The translations under genes were made by a program, and so were the position numbers. DNA of 64,000 bases from Pyrrhoderma lamaoense (Eukaryota > Basidiomycota > Agaricomycetes > Hymenochaetales > Hymenochaetaceae). Each line of letters opens with the position of its first letter. Positions within the stretch are counted from its first letter, which is position 1. Of the stretch, positions 13,813 through 25,065 are shown in pieces. Under the pieces are notes generated by a model. That model ran no database searches. It was not told the origin of the DNA and saw only the letters and a program-made list of their open reading frames with translations. The stretch spans positions 992,001 through 1,056,000 of the forward strand of contig NBAZ01000011.1 of assembly GCA_002794735.1 (NCBI GenBank). The letters are read 5' to 3'.

Positions 13813-15111
13813 GTGCGAATAATCCATGACTTGAATTTATTAGCTAAGAGTAGTTCCTTTGATTGTATGAATGTGCTGTATTATTTATCTCGAGAACTGT
13901 ATTGTTTTCTAACTTCTTCACGGTCTGATTTCCATATATCTATGTATGTTCTGAAAAAGATGATATCTATCAGCATCAGAGATCTGAGTGGAGGCATACG
14001 TGAAAGTGTCCACCACTTGTTCATGATCATCTCACAAACCATACTATATCGAAGAAGTCTGAATCTGATTATGTTATGCATCATAAGTCATGAAGGATGC
14101 CTGAAGGTCCATGAAGGTCCATATCATTGAACCATGGTTTTATAAATGTGCGCCAAAATGCGAAGTTTAACGAGTCTTGGATACTTTTTTCAAGAAAGAA
14201 ATAATTATAAAAATCTAATCAGTGCACTCATTATTTCAGCATAAAAATGATTATACAACCTATCCCTATAGCTGAAAGCTGGTGAGACCTTACAAAATAT
14301 CTGTTTTAGCTTTTCAAAAATATACGTAAAAAGTCATAAAAAAGCCAAATTGACTCGTTTTCCACGTTAAGAAGATAAGCGATGTGGCTAATCTTTTAAG
14401 TATAAGATTTGTAACTGCCATGTCCATCGTATATGGAAGAAAAATAATACAGGTACTATATTTCTGTTTCTTATTTTTCAAAACCCGACTCTAAGACTCT
14501 AATCTTCCCTATTTACTCGCATATGCATTTATTGAATTTTCCACAAAGATCTACAATTATAGTATTTGATAAATTGAATAGGGGCAGGTGTATGCATGTG
14601 CATGTATGTAAATTACTCTCAAGCGGGAAACCCTTCCTATCGCAGCATGCGTGTGCTACCCGAAGGACCTGAGGTGAGGTGACTTGGCTTTTCACTTGGA
14701 TATAAGGATCAATCAGAACTCGCTTTTATTCTCACCATGCCTTTGTAGAACATCATGTGATACCCCAGACCCTTGCAGAACTATTTGAGCCGTTTGGACG
14801 TCAATCAGCTTCTGGAGTGGTTATTTTTGGCACAAGTATAGAACTCGGTTTGTATAGAGACACCGTTCAGGTCTCGAGTTGATACAGGATATCATCACAT
14901 CATTGCAATAATTCACATAACAGCGAACATGAAATGGACTTACTTCTTCTCCGCGGTCGGCGGAAAATGGTACACCGACCTTTTTGGAAAGCGTCTTTTT
15001 TGGAACGGTAGCTCTTTTTAGGGCCTGGTTGCTTGTTGGCTCTTCTGTCCTCTACCTCCTACTCTCATACGATCTCTAAGCATATTCTAAACTACGAGAA
15101 GTCGCAATAAC
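13813..15111. other. Intergenic region
   Basis: AT-rich with no supported gene. The frames at 13813-14130 lack codon character and lie directly downstream of the membrane-protein gene, probably partly in its 3' UTR. The last 200 bases are the likely promoter of the following SDR. Confidence 0.55.
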
Positions 15112-16453
15112 ATGGGTCAATACTGGTCACAGTCCTATCCTCCAGCTTCAAAATACACTGACAACGATATCCCCGATCTATCTGGGAAAGTCATGATTGT
15201 AACGGGTAATTACCAGTGATTCTGTGGTATCCATCTCAATATCTGGTTCAATATGGCAATTTAGGTGGGAACTCCGGTATTGGAAAGGAAACAGTCAGAT
15301 CCTTGCTTCGCCATAACGCCAAGGTCTATATGGCTTCAAGGAACGCCGAGAAAGCAAAAGTAGCCATTGACGAATTGAAGAGAGATACTGGAAGGGAGGC
15401 GCATTTTTTGCAACTCGATCTTTCTAGCTTGAAAGGTATCCGCAAAGCCGCGGAAGAGTTTTTGGGACAAGAGCAGGAGTTGCATACCCTATACAATAGC
15501 GCGTGAGTGGCTGTGAAGTTACTTGAATTGTTAGCAAAATTAATAGATCGTCAGTGGTATAATGTTCTTGACTAATCCGCCTAAGGAACTGGAATTCACT
15601 GAAGACGGGTATGATATGCAATGGGGCACAAACGTTCTGGGTAAACCACATACCGATCACACTTGCAAACAACTCAACTAATATCCTTAATAAGGTCCTT
15701 TTTACTTTACAAAGCTTCTTTTACCTGCCTTACTCGCTGCAGCTCAAAGTTCCCCTGATGATAAGGCACGAGTCACTTTCACGGCCTCCATAGTTCAGAC
15801 GAAAGGAATCAACTTTGATACACTCACGGATACACCCGCAAGAAAGAAAATGTGTGCTGACCAACGCTATGGGCAATCCAAATTTGTGAGTCTTATATAA
15901 GTAATATGCATAGAGTCATCTTTGTCTTATTATCGTTTTATTTAAAGACAAATGTAGTACTCGCCGCGAATTTGCAAGACGCTATGGAGATAAGGGAATT
16001 GTAGTAACATCTTTAAACCCCGGTATGTTGCTTCATCTACCTCTACAATGTATAGCTGAGAAGCAACAACCACAGGAAATATTCAGACAGAGCTCCAAAG
16101 GCACATGCCAGGTATATTCCGTAAAATACTGGTGCGTCTTTGAATAATCGATCATATACATGTTGTAGTGAATTCTAAGATCTAACTATATTTAATCTCT
16201 TCAGAATTTAGTGCTACATCCAACTCCTATGGGTGCTATCACCCAGCTTTGGGCTGGTACTTCTAAGGAAGGTGCCGAACTTAATGGAAAGGTAGGAATC
16301 AAGGATAACTACAAATTCGGTAACTAACGATGATTTCAGTATCTCATTCCATGGGCGAGGGTTGGTACTCCTACTCCAGCCTCCCAGGATCCGGAATTAG
16401 GAGAAAAATTATGGTCGTACCTTGAAGAACAAGTTGACCAGAAGCTATCATAA
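15112..16453 (+). CDS. Short-chain dehydrogenase/reductase, retinol-dehydrogenase-like
   Basis: A classical SDR of about 313 residues that would reduce a carbonyl or oxidise an alcohol with NAD(P)(H); the substrate is unknown. Exons: 15112-15205, 15265-15502, 15555-15640, 15695-15885, 15948-16022, 16076-16131, 16205-16291 and 16340-16453. The first intron interrupts the cofactor motif TGGNSGIG. The catalytic tetrad motif is YGQSK near residue 200, with NSAG (usual NNAG) and a SLNPGN segment after it. No signal peptide or membrane helix is visible. The ATG gives MGQYWSQSYPP, a start typical of these fungal enzymes. In the fifth exon, near 15966, one base seems to be missing between VVLAA and EFARRYGDKG; restoring phase there satisfies all downstream junctions. 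The gene is therefore probably functional with an assembly indel, though a real frameshift cannot be excluded. Confidence 0.85.
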
Positions 16454-16832
16454 TATACCATTGTTAGATGTTATCTCTGACGCTATCCATTCCTTGCGTT
16501 CATATCCTTTCTTGTGCTTATTTTTACTGAGTTCTCTTAACTCTGATTATTTTTCCATGCAATGAAGTGACTCGATCGAAGTCCACTTTAGACACTATTA
16601 GAGAAATTTTTGTTCAACTCAGGACTCTATGTTAAACCATGGTAACGAATATTATATTTAATAGCCGTATTACTTGCTAGAAATCCGGGCTTAACAAGGT
16701 TATAATGTCAACATTAGCAGTTTCAGATTGAAGGACAACTCTTTTTGTAATTTGAAGGATCGGCTATGATGGCCTCGTTTCATGAGTTGTAACGTGTTAT
16801 TTCATATTCGGAACATATATAATCATCAGATC

Positions 16833-19064
16833 TTATATCCGTGTCTGTTGTGTAGTATTCAAACTCATCCAAAACATGCATCTCTCGATCTCATCGGAGG
16901 GTGTCGTCTCCTTGCCTGACGCTGTTGATTCCCCTATATCCATCGCGGAGGCTTGAGTCAAGACCATGCGTGTGTTCGAACTGAATGCGGGCCACGCTGG
17001 TGAGGAAAGTAGACGATGATCTGAAGGATCACCCGAGGATATGAATGATGTCCAGAAGGCAACTGACTCATTAGAAAGGGCTGCTTCGGTCTAGTTCGAC
17101 AAGAATTGGCTTTGTACTAGATAAATTTATATTGCTATTATGTCTACTTACCTCGTTAAATGGTGTAAATGTAAACCCAGCGTTTGGTTGGCGTCTATAA
17201 GAAATTAACTCATATGGTCAAGAATCTATTCAAGTAATACATACGTATTTCCTGATTTGACGTTAGTACTGCATAGCAATGGCTTGTGAACTTTACTTAC
17301 CGTTAAAGAGATAAAAGAGGTCAGATGTATGCATCACTCCTTGGAAAGGGTTCTCGGATAACAAAACAGGGTTTGGAGAGTTAAAACGATAAGTAAAAAC
17401 GTTTTGGACACCTCTACTCTGCAGCTGCTTTGCAATGAACCAGTCCCTAGGCATGCATAACAGACTTAGTTCCACTAAAATAGAGAAAACCGGCGAGCCT
17501 ACATGCAACCAAATACCAGTTCCTGGGCTATAGTTGACGCACGGTCGTATTGTGATGTGAATGGGCTCCCTGGTGCTCCAGATTCAGGGTAGAGAGAAAG
17601 TGCCTTTTCTATAGTTTCATTTGTCTAGTAACTACTTAGTGAATCTGATCTGTTATTCAAAAAATAATGAATTCACTAATGTGGTAAACCGTGCGAATAC
17701 CCGTTCCACAACATCCATATCTGTCACAAAGTCTGATGGGGTCCCGCCAACAAATGTGCGACCATCATTAGTGCAGTGACCACCAATAAACTCCGATGTG
17801 CTGAAATTTCCAGATGTGAATAGTGCAGAAGGTAGTTCAGGGAGAAAACCGCTTGGTCCATCGATAACAGGTGGGAACGGTCCGGCTCTATTAATAGCAG
17901 AGGAAATGGCGCCTACACCAGAGAAATCAAAAACTATTCCTTTGGGAAAGTTAAAGTGAGTACCGATAGAAGCAGCTCGAAGACAAGACAGTGATTCTTC
18001 TCCAGAACCAGGACAACCGACAATGCTAGTAACGCTTTCTGTAGACATTCAGTTAGGCCTTAGTCCAGCACAACATAATTATCCATATTTTACTGTACGC
18101 ATCCTCTGCTTGCTCATCCGTAGCTAAAGGACCATAGCCTATGGACTGTGCGATCACTCGATTAAACAACGCGGGCTTGTTTCCACCAAAAGCGACCATA
18201 TGCATCACGACACTTGCTCCTCCCGCACTCTCTCCAGCAATTGTAACTTGATTTGGATCACCACCAAATTGAGCTATGTGACGCTGAACCCATACAAGTG
18301 CTAGTCTCTGGTCGTGTAGTCCAGCGTTTTTGTCTTCAGGATCCAGTGTGTTTCCGGCTAAAAAGCCAAGTAGATTAAGCCGGTAAGCAAACGAAACTCC
18401 AACGATGGGCTTCTCAGACTGCGCAACCCAGCTGTACAAAGGAAAACCTGCAGGTGTCTGAAAGCTCGTCAAGTAAGTTAGTTACGGTTATACCATTATG
18501 TATATTATTTACACCATAAATCATTCCCCCACCCTAAACACGAGCAGCAAATTCATTGGGCATGAGAATAATCTACAAGTATATGTATGAAACGTACATG
18601 AATATATACAATAACTGGTAGGTTCTCTCCAGCACTTGCCGTAGATGGTTTCCAAACATTCAAATACAGGCAATCTAGTAAGAAGTCATTAGATCTCAAC
18701 ATATCATACTGGGATAAGTGACGATTATACCTTCTGACCCTATTCCAACCTCTGCCGGATCCTGTATGCAAGGGGGTCCCCAGCTACGTGCATCGGAGAT
18801 TGTTGGCTTGTCACCGCTAGGGATACGTTCATCCAAAGATCTTGGTGCACGGAATCTCAGATCGCCAACAGGAGGCTTAGCGTACGGAATCCCGCCAAAG
18901 AAAGTTACCGGACCATCTGCTTCGCCAGTAGGGGTAGTTGAGTTACCGGCGTATGCAGCATATCCAAGGTTCACAACGGGACCGAGAGGAGAAATGAGAT
19001 CTGGAAATGCTGTTACAGCGCGGATCAACAATAAGTAAATAAAACTGGATACTAAATTGGCCAT
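16833..19064 (-). CDS. Secreted type-B carboxylesterase/lipase, copy A
   Basis: An alpha/beta-hydrolase of about 558 residues, probably secreted, that hydrolyses esters of uncertain identity. Exons in transcript order: 19064-18731, 18674-18598, 18533-18513, 18457-18094, 18038-17964, 17912-17677, 17624-17503, 17446-17301, about 17194-17152 and 17090-16833. The N-terminus (MANLVSSFIYLLLIRAVTAF) is a signal peptide. The oxyanion motif GGGMIYG sits in a 21-nt exon. The nucleophile elbow is GESAGG and the catalytic His lies in GVMHTSDL. The acid region reads GGHCTNDGRTF, so Asp rather than the usual Glu would serve. Exon boundaries match copy B at 25638-27896 almost base for base, showing tandem duplication. 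The ninth exon does not join in phase with the eighth: one base appears lost near 17195, so A is either an assembly indel or an early pseudogene. Confidence 0.85.
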
Positions 19065-19972
19065 TGAGAGGGAGAGTAGAAACAACACCAAAAGCTACTT
19101 TCAGACTGCTCACTATTAAAGGGCTCAAGGGCACATGATACGATAGATTGGGACTACATCCTCCTGCTGAAAAGAAGGTGCTTCGAGATCATACGATATA
19201 CAGCGGGCCGTTTCTTGCACAGTTCGACCTACAACTCCAACAAGGACTTATTTGCCAGTCAGAAGTCGTATCACATGAGTTACATATATAAGACCTATTA
19301 TATTCAGTGCACAATGATGGTTTATATGGTATATTAAGAAATTATTGGGGATAAGCTGAAATTACTACTAAGGATACGAGACCCTATTCCGTTCACAGGT
19401 CTGTATAGCAATTTGATATCAAGTCTACTTCAGTAATGATGACGTACTTTTTTCCTAAACTAACTTTGCGATAGCAGATCGATGCATCTAGTTATCTCTT
19501 TACTCGAAACTACCAAAATGCCAGCGAGGGCTGTATCAATCAAGGATGTTTGCGCAAGGGGATTGGCACCACATCGCATGCGCGTGCCAAGGAAGCAGCA
19601 AAAGAATTTAAATTTCCCCTCTAGATTACTCATCGCCTAACGAGGTGACGTTTTTTCCTTTTTGAACTCATTTTTCTCTCGGCTGGCTAATTTACTTGAG
19701 TACCATGATAGCAGAATGAAATTTTAAAAGATTATAAATCGAGTTATCCTCCAAAATTAGATACACTCCATTCAAATCGACAGACTAAGCAAACATGTCG
19801 CACTACTGAAGCTGAGATTTGCTTAATTAGGAAGTTGCATGCCTACTTTGTAACCTACTTACGTGCTTTCCATCCCTCCTTCAGTGCAATACATTTCCTG
19901 CAATACTGTTCTATGTGTAGATTTCGACGATATATATAGCATGTGATGATCGATCACTCTCAACAAATAGAA
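19065..19972. other. Intergenic region upstream of carboxylesterase A
   Basis: No convincing gene. A 40-codon plus-strand frame at 19518-19640 (MPARAVSIKDV...) has no recognisable relatives. The 3' end contains TATATATA at 19931-19938, a probable TATA element for the small gene beginning at 19973. Confidence 0.5.
19931..19938 (+). promoter_or_regulatory. TATA element of small gene A
   Basis: TATATATA lies 35-42 bases upstream of the ATG at 19973. The three other small genes in this block also have a TATA box close upstream. Confidence 0.45.
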
Positions 19973-20185
19973 ATGTCCACTAACGAAGCTTCCACTACCA
20001 AGACAACCCCTGCAACAGCGAAGAAACCGTTTACAAAAGTTTCTGTGCCTGCCCCTGGTCAGCCTAAAGATGAGGGAAAAAGGGCAACTATCAATGGAAA
20101 AACCCTCCAGACATACATAACACAAAAAGGTCTCGCTGAATCCAACCCTCCTTCAAGTGTTTGGACTAAAGGGCCTTCAGCATGA
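19973..20185 (+). CDS. Small Thr/Lys/Pro-rich protein (unit A)
   Basis: A 70-residue intronless ORF of unknown function. I chose the ATG at 19973 (MSTNEASTTKTT) rather than the one at 19946 because it matches the MS/MT-S-K-type starts of the neighbouring small genes. The protein is rich in Thr, Lys, Pro and Ala, lacks hydrophobic segments and Cys, and is predicted by composition to be disordered. A single Trp sits near the C-terminus (SNPPSSVWTKG). The neighbouring small proteins also have one Trp or a Ser-Ala-Trp-Gly block, so a distant family relation is possible but not demonstrated. It has no signal peptide. It is the first of four small genes lying between two paralogous carboxylesterases. 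Whether it is translated is an inference from the ORF, the TATA box and the context. Confidence 0.5.
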   Translation: MSTNEASTTKTTPATAKKPFTKVSVPAPGQPKDEGKRATINGKTLQTYITQKGLAESNPPSSVWTKGPSA

Positions 20186-21210
20186 TGGCAATTAATAAAA
20201 AATGAGGATACGCTACAGTAAGAAAAATATGAAATCGTGTTGTTTGCACATTAGAAACAGCATAACATATATATATATATAGTACATGTTATTTGAAACA
20301 GAGTATCAGTATGCTTAAAACGTTGTGCATGGCACAATCGACTTGATAATTGCTTTGAATGCACTAATTTTGAAAGTTCAGCTAATTCTCCATCTTAGTC
20401 CGAAATTATGTACAGGTGGGTATACGAAAGGACGCCAGGCACCAGTACATGAGCGAATGTTTCCTCAATTTCAGGCGAGAAATTATCCAGATAGCGTATG
20501 TCGTTTACGGTTCCTGGCGTCCTTTCGTATACTCACCTGTAGTAAGAGAAGGATGATTGTTTGTCATCTCAGATTCCGTAATAGCGTGCTCTGATTCACA
20601 TCTACCCATTATCGATCTGAGATAGTATCTTAAGTGTCGGTCAAAAGTAAAAAAAATATCTAAAGACGTAAAGTGGAAAAATTGTGTTTACAATTTTGCA
20701 TTTGGCGAACCATCAATCACAGAAATGGGCCTCTTTTTCTGGTGGCAGAAAGTAGGAGCAAATTTAATGTGCAATAACTTCGCGCTAGATATGCTCTTGT
20801 AACAAATCAGCAATTCTTTGTTTCTGCTTTGCTCCCCGGATCCAGACCTCGACTTCCTAGAAGAGTAAACGATGATTTAGAGTTTCCTTATCGTAACTTT
20901 TCTTGAGTCATGTGTATAAAATAGGATAATTTATTCATTGCCTAAAATACTAGAACTAGCAATTTACAAGATCAACATCTTACTCAATTAGTAAAGTGAC
21001 ACTGTATTAGCTTTACGTTACGTCCGAGGCAGAAAACAAAGGACAAAAAATGCACTTGGACGTAGTGATCGCCCATTCTCATACGTTATGAGTTAACTAG
21101 TAGTGAGTAGTTATAAGATCTCTCTAGTATCCTGCAAAGCTTAAATCTAGACTATTCGAGCAAACAATATGACGATGCCATAATACCTGACTTAGATAGA
21201 AAAATAAACA
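20186..21210. other. Spacer between small units A and B with inverted repeat and duplicated segments
   Basis: No intact gene. It contains an (AT)n tract at about 20266-20281, the inverted repeat described separately, and a minus-strand stretch near 20790-20860 whose frame reads EVEVWIRGAKQK after a potential TCTAG acceptor. That stretch resembles minus-strand sequence at about 22170-22245 and 24230-24290, marking it as part of the duplicated block. From about 21000 the sequence aligns with the upstream regions of units C and D. Confidence 0.55.
20411..20541. repeat. Inverted repeat with 33-bp arms (possible MITE or hairpin RNA)
   Basis: The left arm (20411-20443, starting TACAGGTGGGTATACGAAAG) is the reverse complement of the right arm (20509-20541) at 31 of 33 positions, separated by 65 bases. 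A transcript would fold into a long hairpin. The arms could be terminal inverted repeats of a 131-bp element. I see no clear target-site duplication at the edges and no transposase. Confidence 0.8.
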
Positions 21211-21217
21211 TATAAAA
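21211..21217 (+). promoter_or_regulatory. TATA box of small gene B
   Basis: TATAAAA, 52 bases before the ATG, at the same relative position as in units C (22792) and D (25014). About 120-140 bases before each ATG lies a conserved element beginning CTCTTATATCC or CTCTAGTATCC and continuing with GCAAAG. Confidence 0.7.
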
Positions 21218-21262
21218 GGGCGTCCTAACATCGACTAGTATCTCCTTCAGCATATTACAGTC

Positions 21263-21475
21263 ATGTCATCCAAAGGATCAACCGCACCTAAGCCGAAGTC
21301 TAACACTTCCCAAACAAAGTCTAGCAGCACATTCACGAAATCCTTTACTAAGGATGCCGGAACAAAAGACCACCAGGAAATTGTTGGAGCGTCAGGTAAG
21401 AAGCTAGTGAATAGGCCATAACCCCCCTTGGTTCCAGCCAAAGCTCCAAGTACTAATCCATGGGAAAAGAAGTAA
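21263..21475 (+). CDS. Small Ser/Thr/Lys-rich protein (unit B)
   Basis: The start MSSKGSTAPKPK matches units C and D. Unspliced, the frame stops at 21419-21421 after 52 residues ending GKKLVNRP. A candidate 42-nt intron, GTAAGA at 21396 to CCAG at 21437, is a multiple of three; splicing it would continue to a stop at 21473-21475 and give a 56-residue protein ending PSTNPWEKK, with the single Trp seen in its neighbours. Against splicing, the segment KKLVN is shared with coding sequence in units C and D. Composition is Ser/Thr/Lys with no hydrophobic stretch or Cys, so the protein is probably disordered and cytosolic or nuclear. No function can be assigned. TATA box and upstream region are shared with units C and D. 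Confidence 0.55.
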
Positions 21476-22791
21476 TAAAAATGAGGTTAACAATTCTCTA
21501 TTGTAGGTAGTACGTCCCATGCGGGGAAGAGAGATCAATTGTAGTTAAAAAATTATATGTTAGTTAACTGTATATGTATGTGAAATATACAATATACAAT
21601 ATACTCCAGTCGGCCTAAGGAAGAAGAAAAGGGGGACAATTATTAGTGATAAACTGGTCCAGAGGTAAATTTGAATATTATTCTCTTTTAAACGTTTGGA
21701 TCGATCTTCATGAGTATTATTTGAACATGAGCATACAGTCCAACATTAAGTTACATGTGATATGAGATCATACTGATCGTACACCAGAAGCGGCATTAGT
21801 ATAAGCACAGTACATATACCTTGAATCGGAGTATAATAATAAAGTATTGGATATACAACTGTGATAAAATGATAAATGTACTGAATTAACTTGCCTTGGA
21901 TTTCGGACCTTAAGTCTTTCCCTTTCCCCATCTTATTTCGGAGATATGTAGAGTTTGCAATAATATACTACATTTAGAATCCGGCCCTTATTTCACATTT
22001 CTGTCTGGTAGCTACTTTAAGTATTGATCATCAATCAATAAAAGTCCTGGAAGTAGAATGAAAAAGTTGCATATGCAAATTCGCATTAGCTCACCGATAT
22101 TATGAGAATCTCCTTTAACACCGTCACAGCCCAGAAGAGTTATGGAGTTGTGTCCTCCTTTAGTGGCACGCGACAACATGATGTTGGATTTTCTCTTAAA
22201 ACAAATTAGTCTCCTTTTGTTCCACTTTGCACCCTCACCCACTTCCAGAACCCCATCCTCTAAGAAAGGAGAGAGATAGTATTAGTGAGACTTCCAAGTG
22301 TAGCTACTCTTGACATTTTAGCCTAAACTGACCTTCTTCCTAGAGCAAAATTACTAGTAGCACACAGGGTTATAATGGGTGTTGTTGAGGTTACTGGCGG
22401 AACATGATTCACTTTTCCCTAAAATGATTTACAATATTCGCTTACTAATCAACTCACTTTTAATTTAGTCTTTAATAACTGTATATTATGTTTTGCATAA
22501 ATAATAACGTACTATATTAGGGAGGTAGACCACGAATATTGAACCAATTTTGATAACCTTGAACGCACCGATGTCCGATTTAGTAGTAAATTAGTGCTGT
22601 TTTGTTCTTACATTGAGGCCGGAACCAAAGAATAAATTTTGCATTTGTACGTAGTTACCGTTTATGCTTACTTGCACGTTATGAAGTGTTGCAAAAAATG
22701 TCTCTTATATCCTGCAAAGTTTATAAACTTCGACTATTTGATCAGGCAGTATGAAGATCCTCAATAGCTGACGTAAATGAAAATGTGAATG

Positions 22792-22798
22792 TATAAAA
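22792..22798 (+). promoter_or_regulatory. TATA box of small gene C
   Basis: TATAAAA followed by GGGACTCCAATCATTGACT, which is nearly identical in unit D. Confidence 0.7.
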
Positions 22799-22843
22799 GG
22801 GACTCCAATCATTGACTGGTCTCTCCAACTCCATCTTACAATC

Positions 22844-23050
22844 ATGACTTCTAAGGGAACTACTACTAAACCCGCTTCCACTGAACCTCCAAAGACTACG
22901 ACGGTCTCAAAGATGCCAAGGAAGAGGCTGGTGAATAAGAAAAGGTCTGCATGGGGTCATGTGAGAAAAACCGAGAATAGTAACCTTGATTTACAAGAGT
23001 ACCCTCCTTTAGGTAGTCCATCCAAGGACGGGAAGAAAGATCAGATATAG
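22844..23050 (+). CDS. Small basic Ser/Thr/Lys-rich protein (unit C)
   Basis: A 68-residue intronless ORF and the best-preserved member of the tandem family. It reads MTSKGTTTKP at the start, then a Thr/Pro/Lys linker, a basic block (PRKRLVNKKR) directly followed by SAWGHV, and a polar tail ending KDGKKDQI. No signal peptide, membrane helix or cysteine is present. The basic block could act as a nuclear signal or nucleic-acid contact, and the Trp-Gly block resembles short peptide motifs of disordered RNA-associated proteins; both are inference. The promoter has a TATA box 52 bases upstream. Unit D carries the same layout with frame breaks, and unit B shares the first residues and the KKLVN block. 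No characterised homologue is recognised. Confidence 0.6.
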   Translation: MTSKGTTTKPASTEPPKTTTVSKMPRKRLVNKKRSAWGHVRKTENSNLDLQEYPPLGSPSKDGKKDQI

Positions 23051-25013
23051 TTTCTTAGGTACATATTGGTCGATTTCATATACATACATACAGTGTGAGA
23101 GTACATATGCATACCTTACAGTATCTAGCTATCTGTTACTATGATCTGTTAATGAATAAATCGACCTCTTAAGATCTATTATATTTTTTGAGACTTCATC
23201 CCTCTACTTTATAACCATATTCCTCATGCATCATCGAGTGAGTAAGTACATTAATATTGACCTTCCTTAGCGTCCACTAAGCTCAGAAAAGCACCTCAAT
23301 TAGAATACTTATGTAAACATGGTGTGGAAATCATTAAATATATATTTAGATACTATTGAGCGTAGTCATGCAAACCAAAAAAATAATACATGTGCTATGA
23401 AATCATACTAATCGTACATCAGAAATGGCGTATGTTTAAGCACAATACATATTATTTGAAGCAGAATGTGACAATAATCATTGTCCGTACAATTGCTATA
23501 AAATGATGAGTGTACTGATCTGATTTGTCTTGGACTTTGAGTCTTTCCCTTTCCTCATCTTACTTCGGAAATATGTACATTTTGCACTAGTATACTGCAT
23601 TCAGTATCCGGCCCCTATTTCACATTTCTATCTGGTATCTACCTTGAGCATTGGTCATTAGAAGGAAAAAGCGATCCTCGAGGAAGAATAGGGATTGAAT
23701 GAGTCTCATTGTCAAAGGAAAAAGCTCACAGAAACATTTCTAGCCACAGATGTGTAGGAAGCTACTGATGCGAAACTTGAAATGGAAGAAGCTCAACGGA
23801 AGGACAGCCACAAACGTGACGAAAAGGGTGAAGAACTCACACCAAGGCTCATTGAATTACGAGATGGTAAATGAGAGCCGGAATCAAAGTACGTGGTCAT
23901 TGTGCTTATATCAATCATGTCTCCTGAACTCTCGTTTGTATAAAAATAATCCTTAGTGACCCCGCTCAATATACAAAAGCTATAAATGAATCGACTCGGC
24001 CAGTTGTAAAATAGTCTTCCCCGTGATTCACTCATGAAGTAAAATAGAAAAATTGCATATGCAAGTTCGCATTTAGCTAATCACCAGTATTTTGATAACG
24101 TCTTTTAACACCGTTACAGCCCAGAGAGCGTAACGGATGATGCCCCCCTTTCTAGCAAAAGAAAGATTAAGCTAATGAAAAGCAAACTTATTTCGCAACA
24201 AACATTATGTCGGATTTTCTCTTGGAAGCAAATCAGTCTCCCTTCGTTTCCCAATTTGCTCCCTCACCCACTTCCATAACCCCGTTATCTAAAAAGTGGG
24301 GTATTTTACATTAGCGAGAATATCGTACCGTAAATTCTCTTGAGTCATTAGGCTCAATCAGGAATAAATCGTAGAGTATAAATACTAGTAGTACACAAGG
24401 TTAGATCAGGTGTGTTCAAAATTACTGGCGGAACATGATCCACTCTTTCCTTTGAATAGTTTAAGTGTACGCAGAGGAAATTGCACATGGCCGAAATTCG
24501 TCCTGTAGGTGTATCATTAGATTTATTAAACCTAAATTTGCTAACTATCGACTATTGCTTCAAAGGCAAATATTCTATTAAGGAAGGATAATTCTGGTGG
24601 AAAAATAGCATACAAGGATCCAATACAAGTTATCAGTGATAGTTCCATAAGCTTAGTACACGATTTACTACTGATAAAGTTATTAATAATTAAAGGTTGC
24701 GTCTTGCAAATATAAATAATGTACTATATCAGGGGGGGGGGCAGATCACGAATATTGAACAAATTTTGATACCCTTGAACGTACTGATGTCCGATTCGGT
24801 AGTAAAGTAGTGCTGTTTTGTCCTTACATCAAACCGGAAACAAAGTCTTAAATTTGTGTTTGTACATAGTGACCGCTTATTCTTACTATACGCTAGTAAG
24901 CGTTGAGTAATTGCAAAAATGACTCTTATATCCGCAAAGTTTATATACTTGGACTAATTGATCAGGCTATATGAATATAAATTAATAATTGACGTAATGT
25001 GACAAAGTAAACG

Positions 25014-25020
25014 TATAAAA
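25014..25020 (+). promoter_or_regulatory. TATA box of small gene D
   Basis: TATAAAA in a promoter nearly identical to that of unit C, so the promoter is preserved although the ORF is broken. Confidence 0.7.
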
Positions 25021-25065
25021 GGGACTCCAATCATTGACTAGTCTCTCCAACCCCATCTTACAATC

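Larger units (their letters stand above)
21752..23210. repeat. Tandem duplicated block, copy C
   Basis: Aligns by eye to copy D at 23388-25440. Matching landmarks are the left edge around ATCATACT..TCGTACA, the TCTTTCCCTTTCC tract, the minus-strand segment ACCGT.ACAGCCCAGA (near 22120 and 24110), the CTCACCCACTTCC segment (22240 and 24265), the promoter and the small ORF. Copy D is longer, mainly through extra sequence at about 23665-24030 and 24460-24700. The promoter and ORF part also matches unit B. Confidence 0.7.

Noticed and set aside
18718..19038. 106-codon plus-strand ORF
   Set aside because: It is antisense to the first exon of carboxylesterase A, whose protein sequence is clearly conserved.
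19518..19640. 40-codon ORF as a ribosomal-protein fragment
   Set aside because: The similarity is too weak and no adjoining exon exists.
23750..23956. 68-codon ORF inside the insertion of copy D
   Set aside because: No equivalent in copy C, no promoter of the shared type and no recognisable protein.
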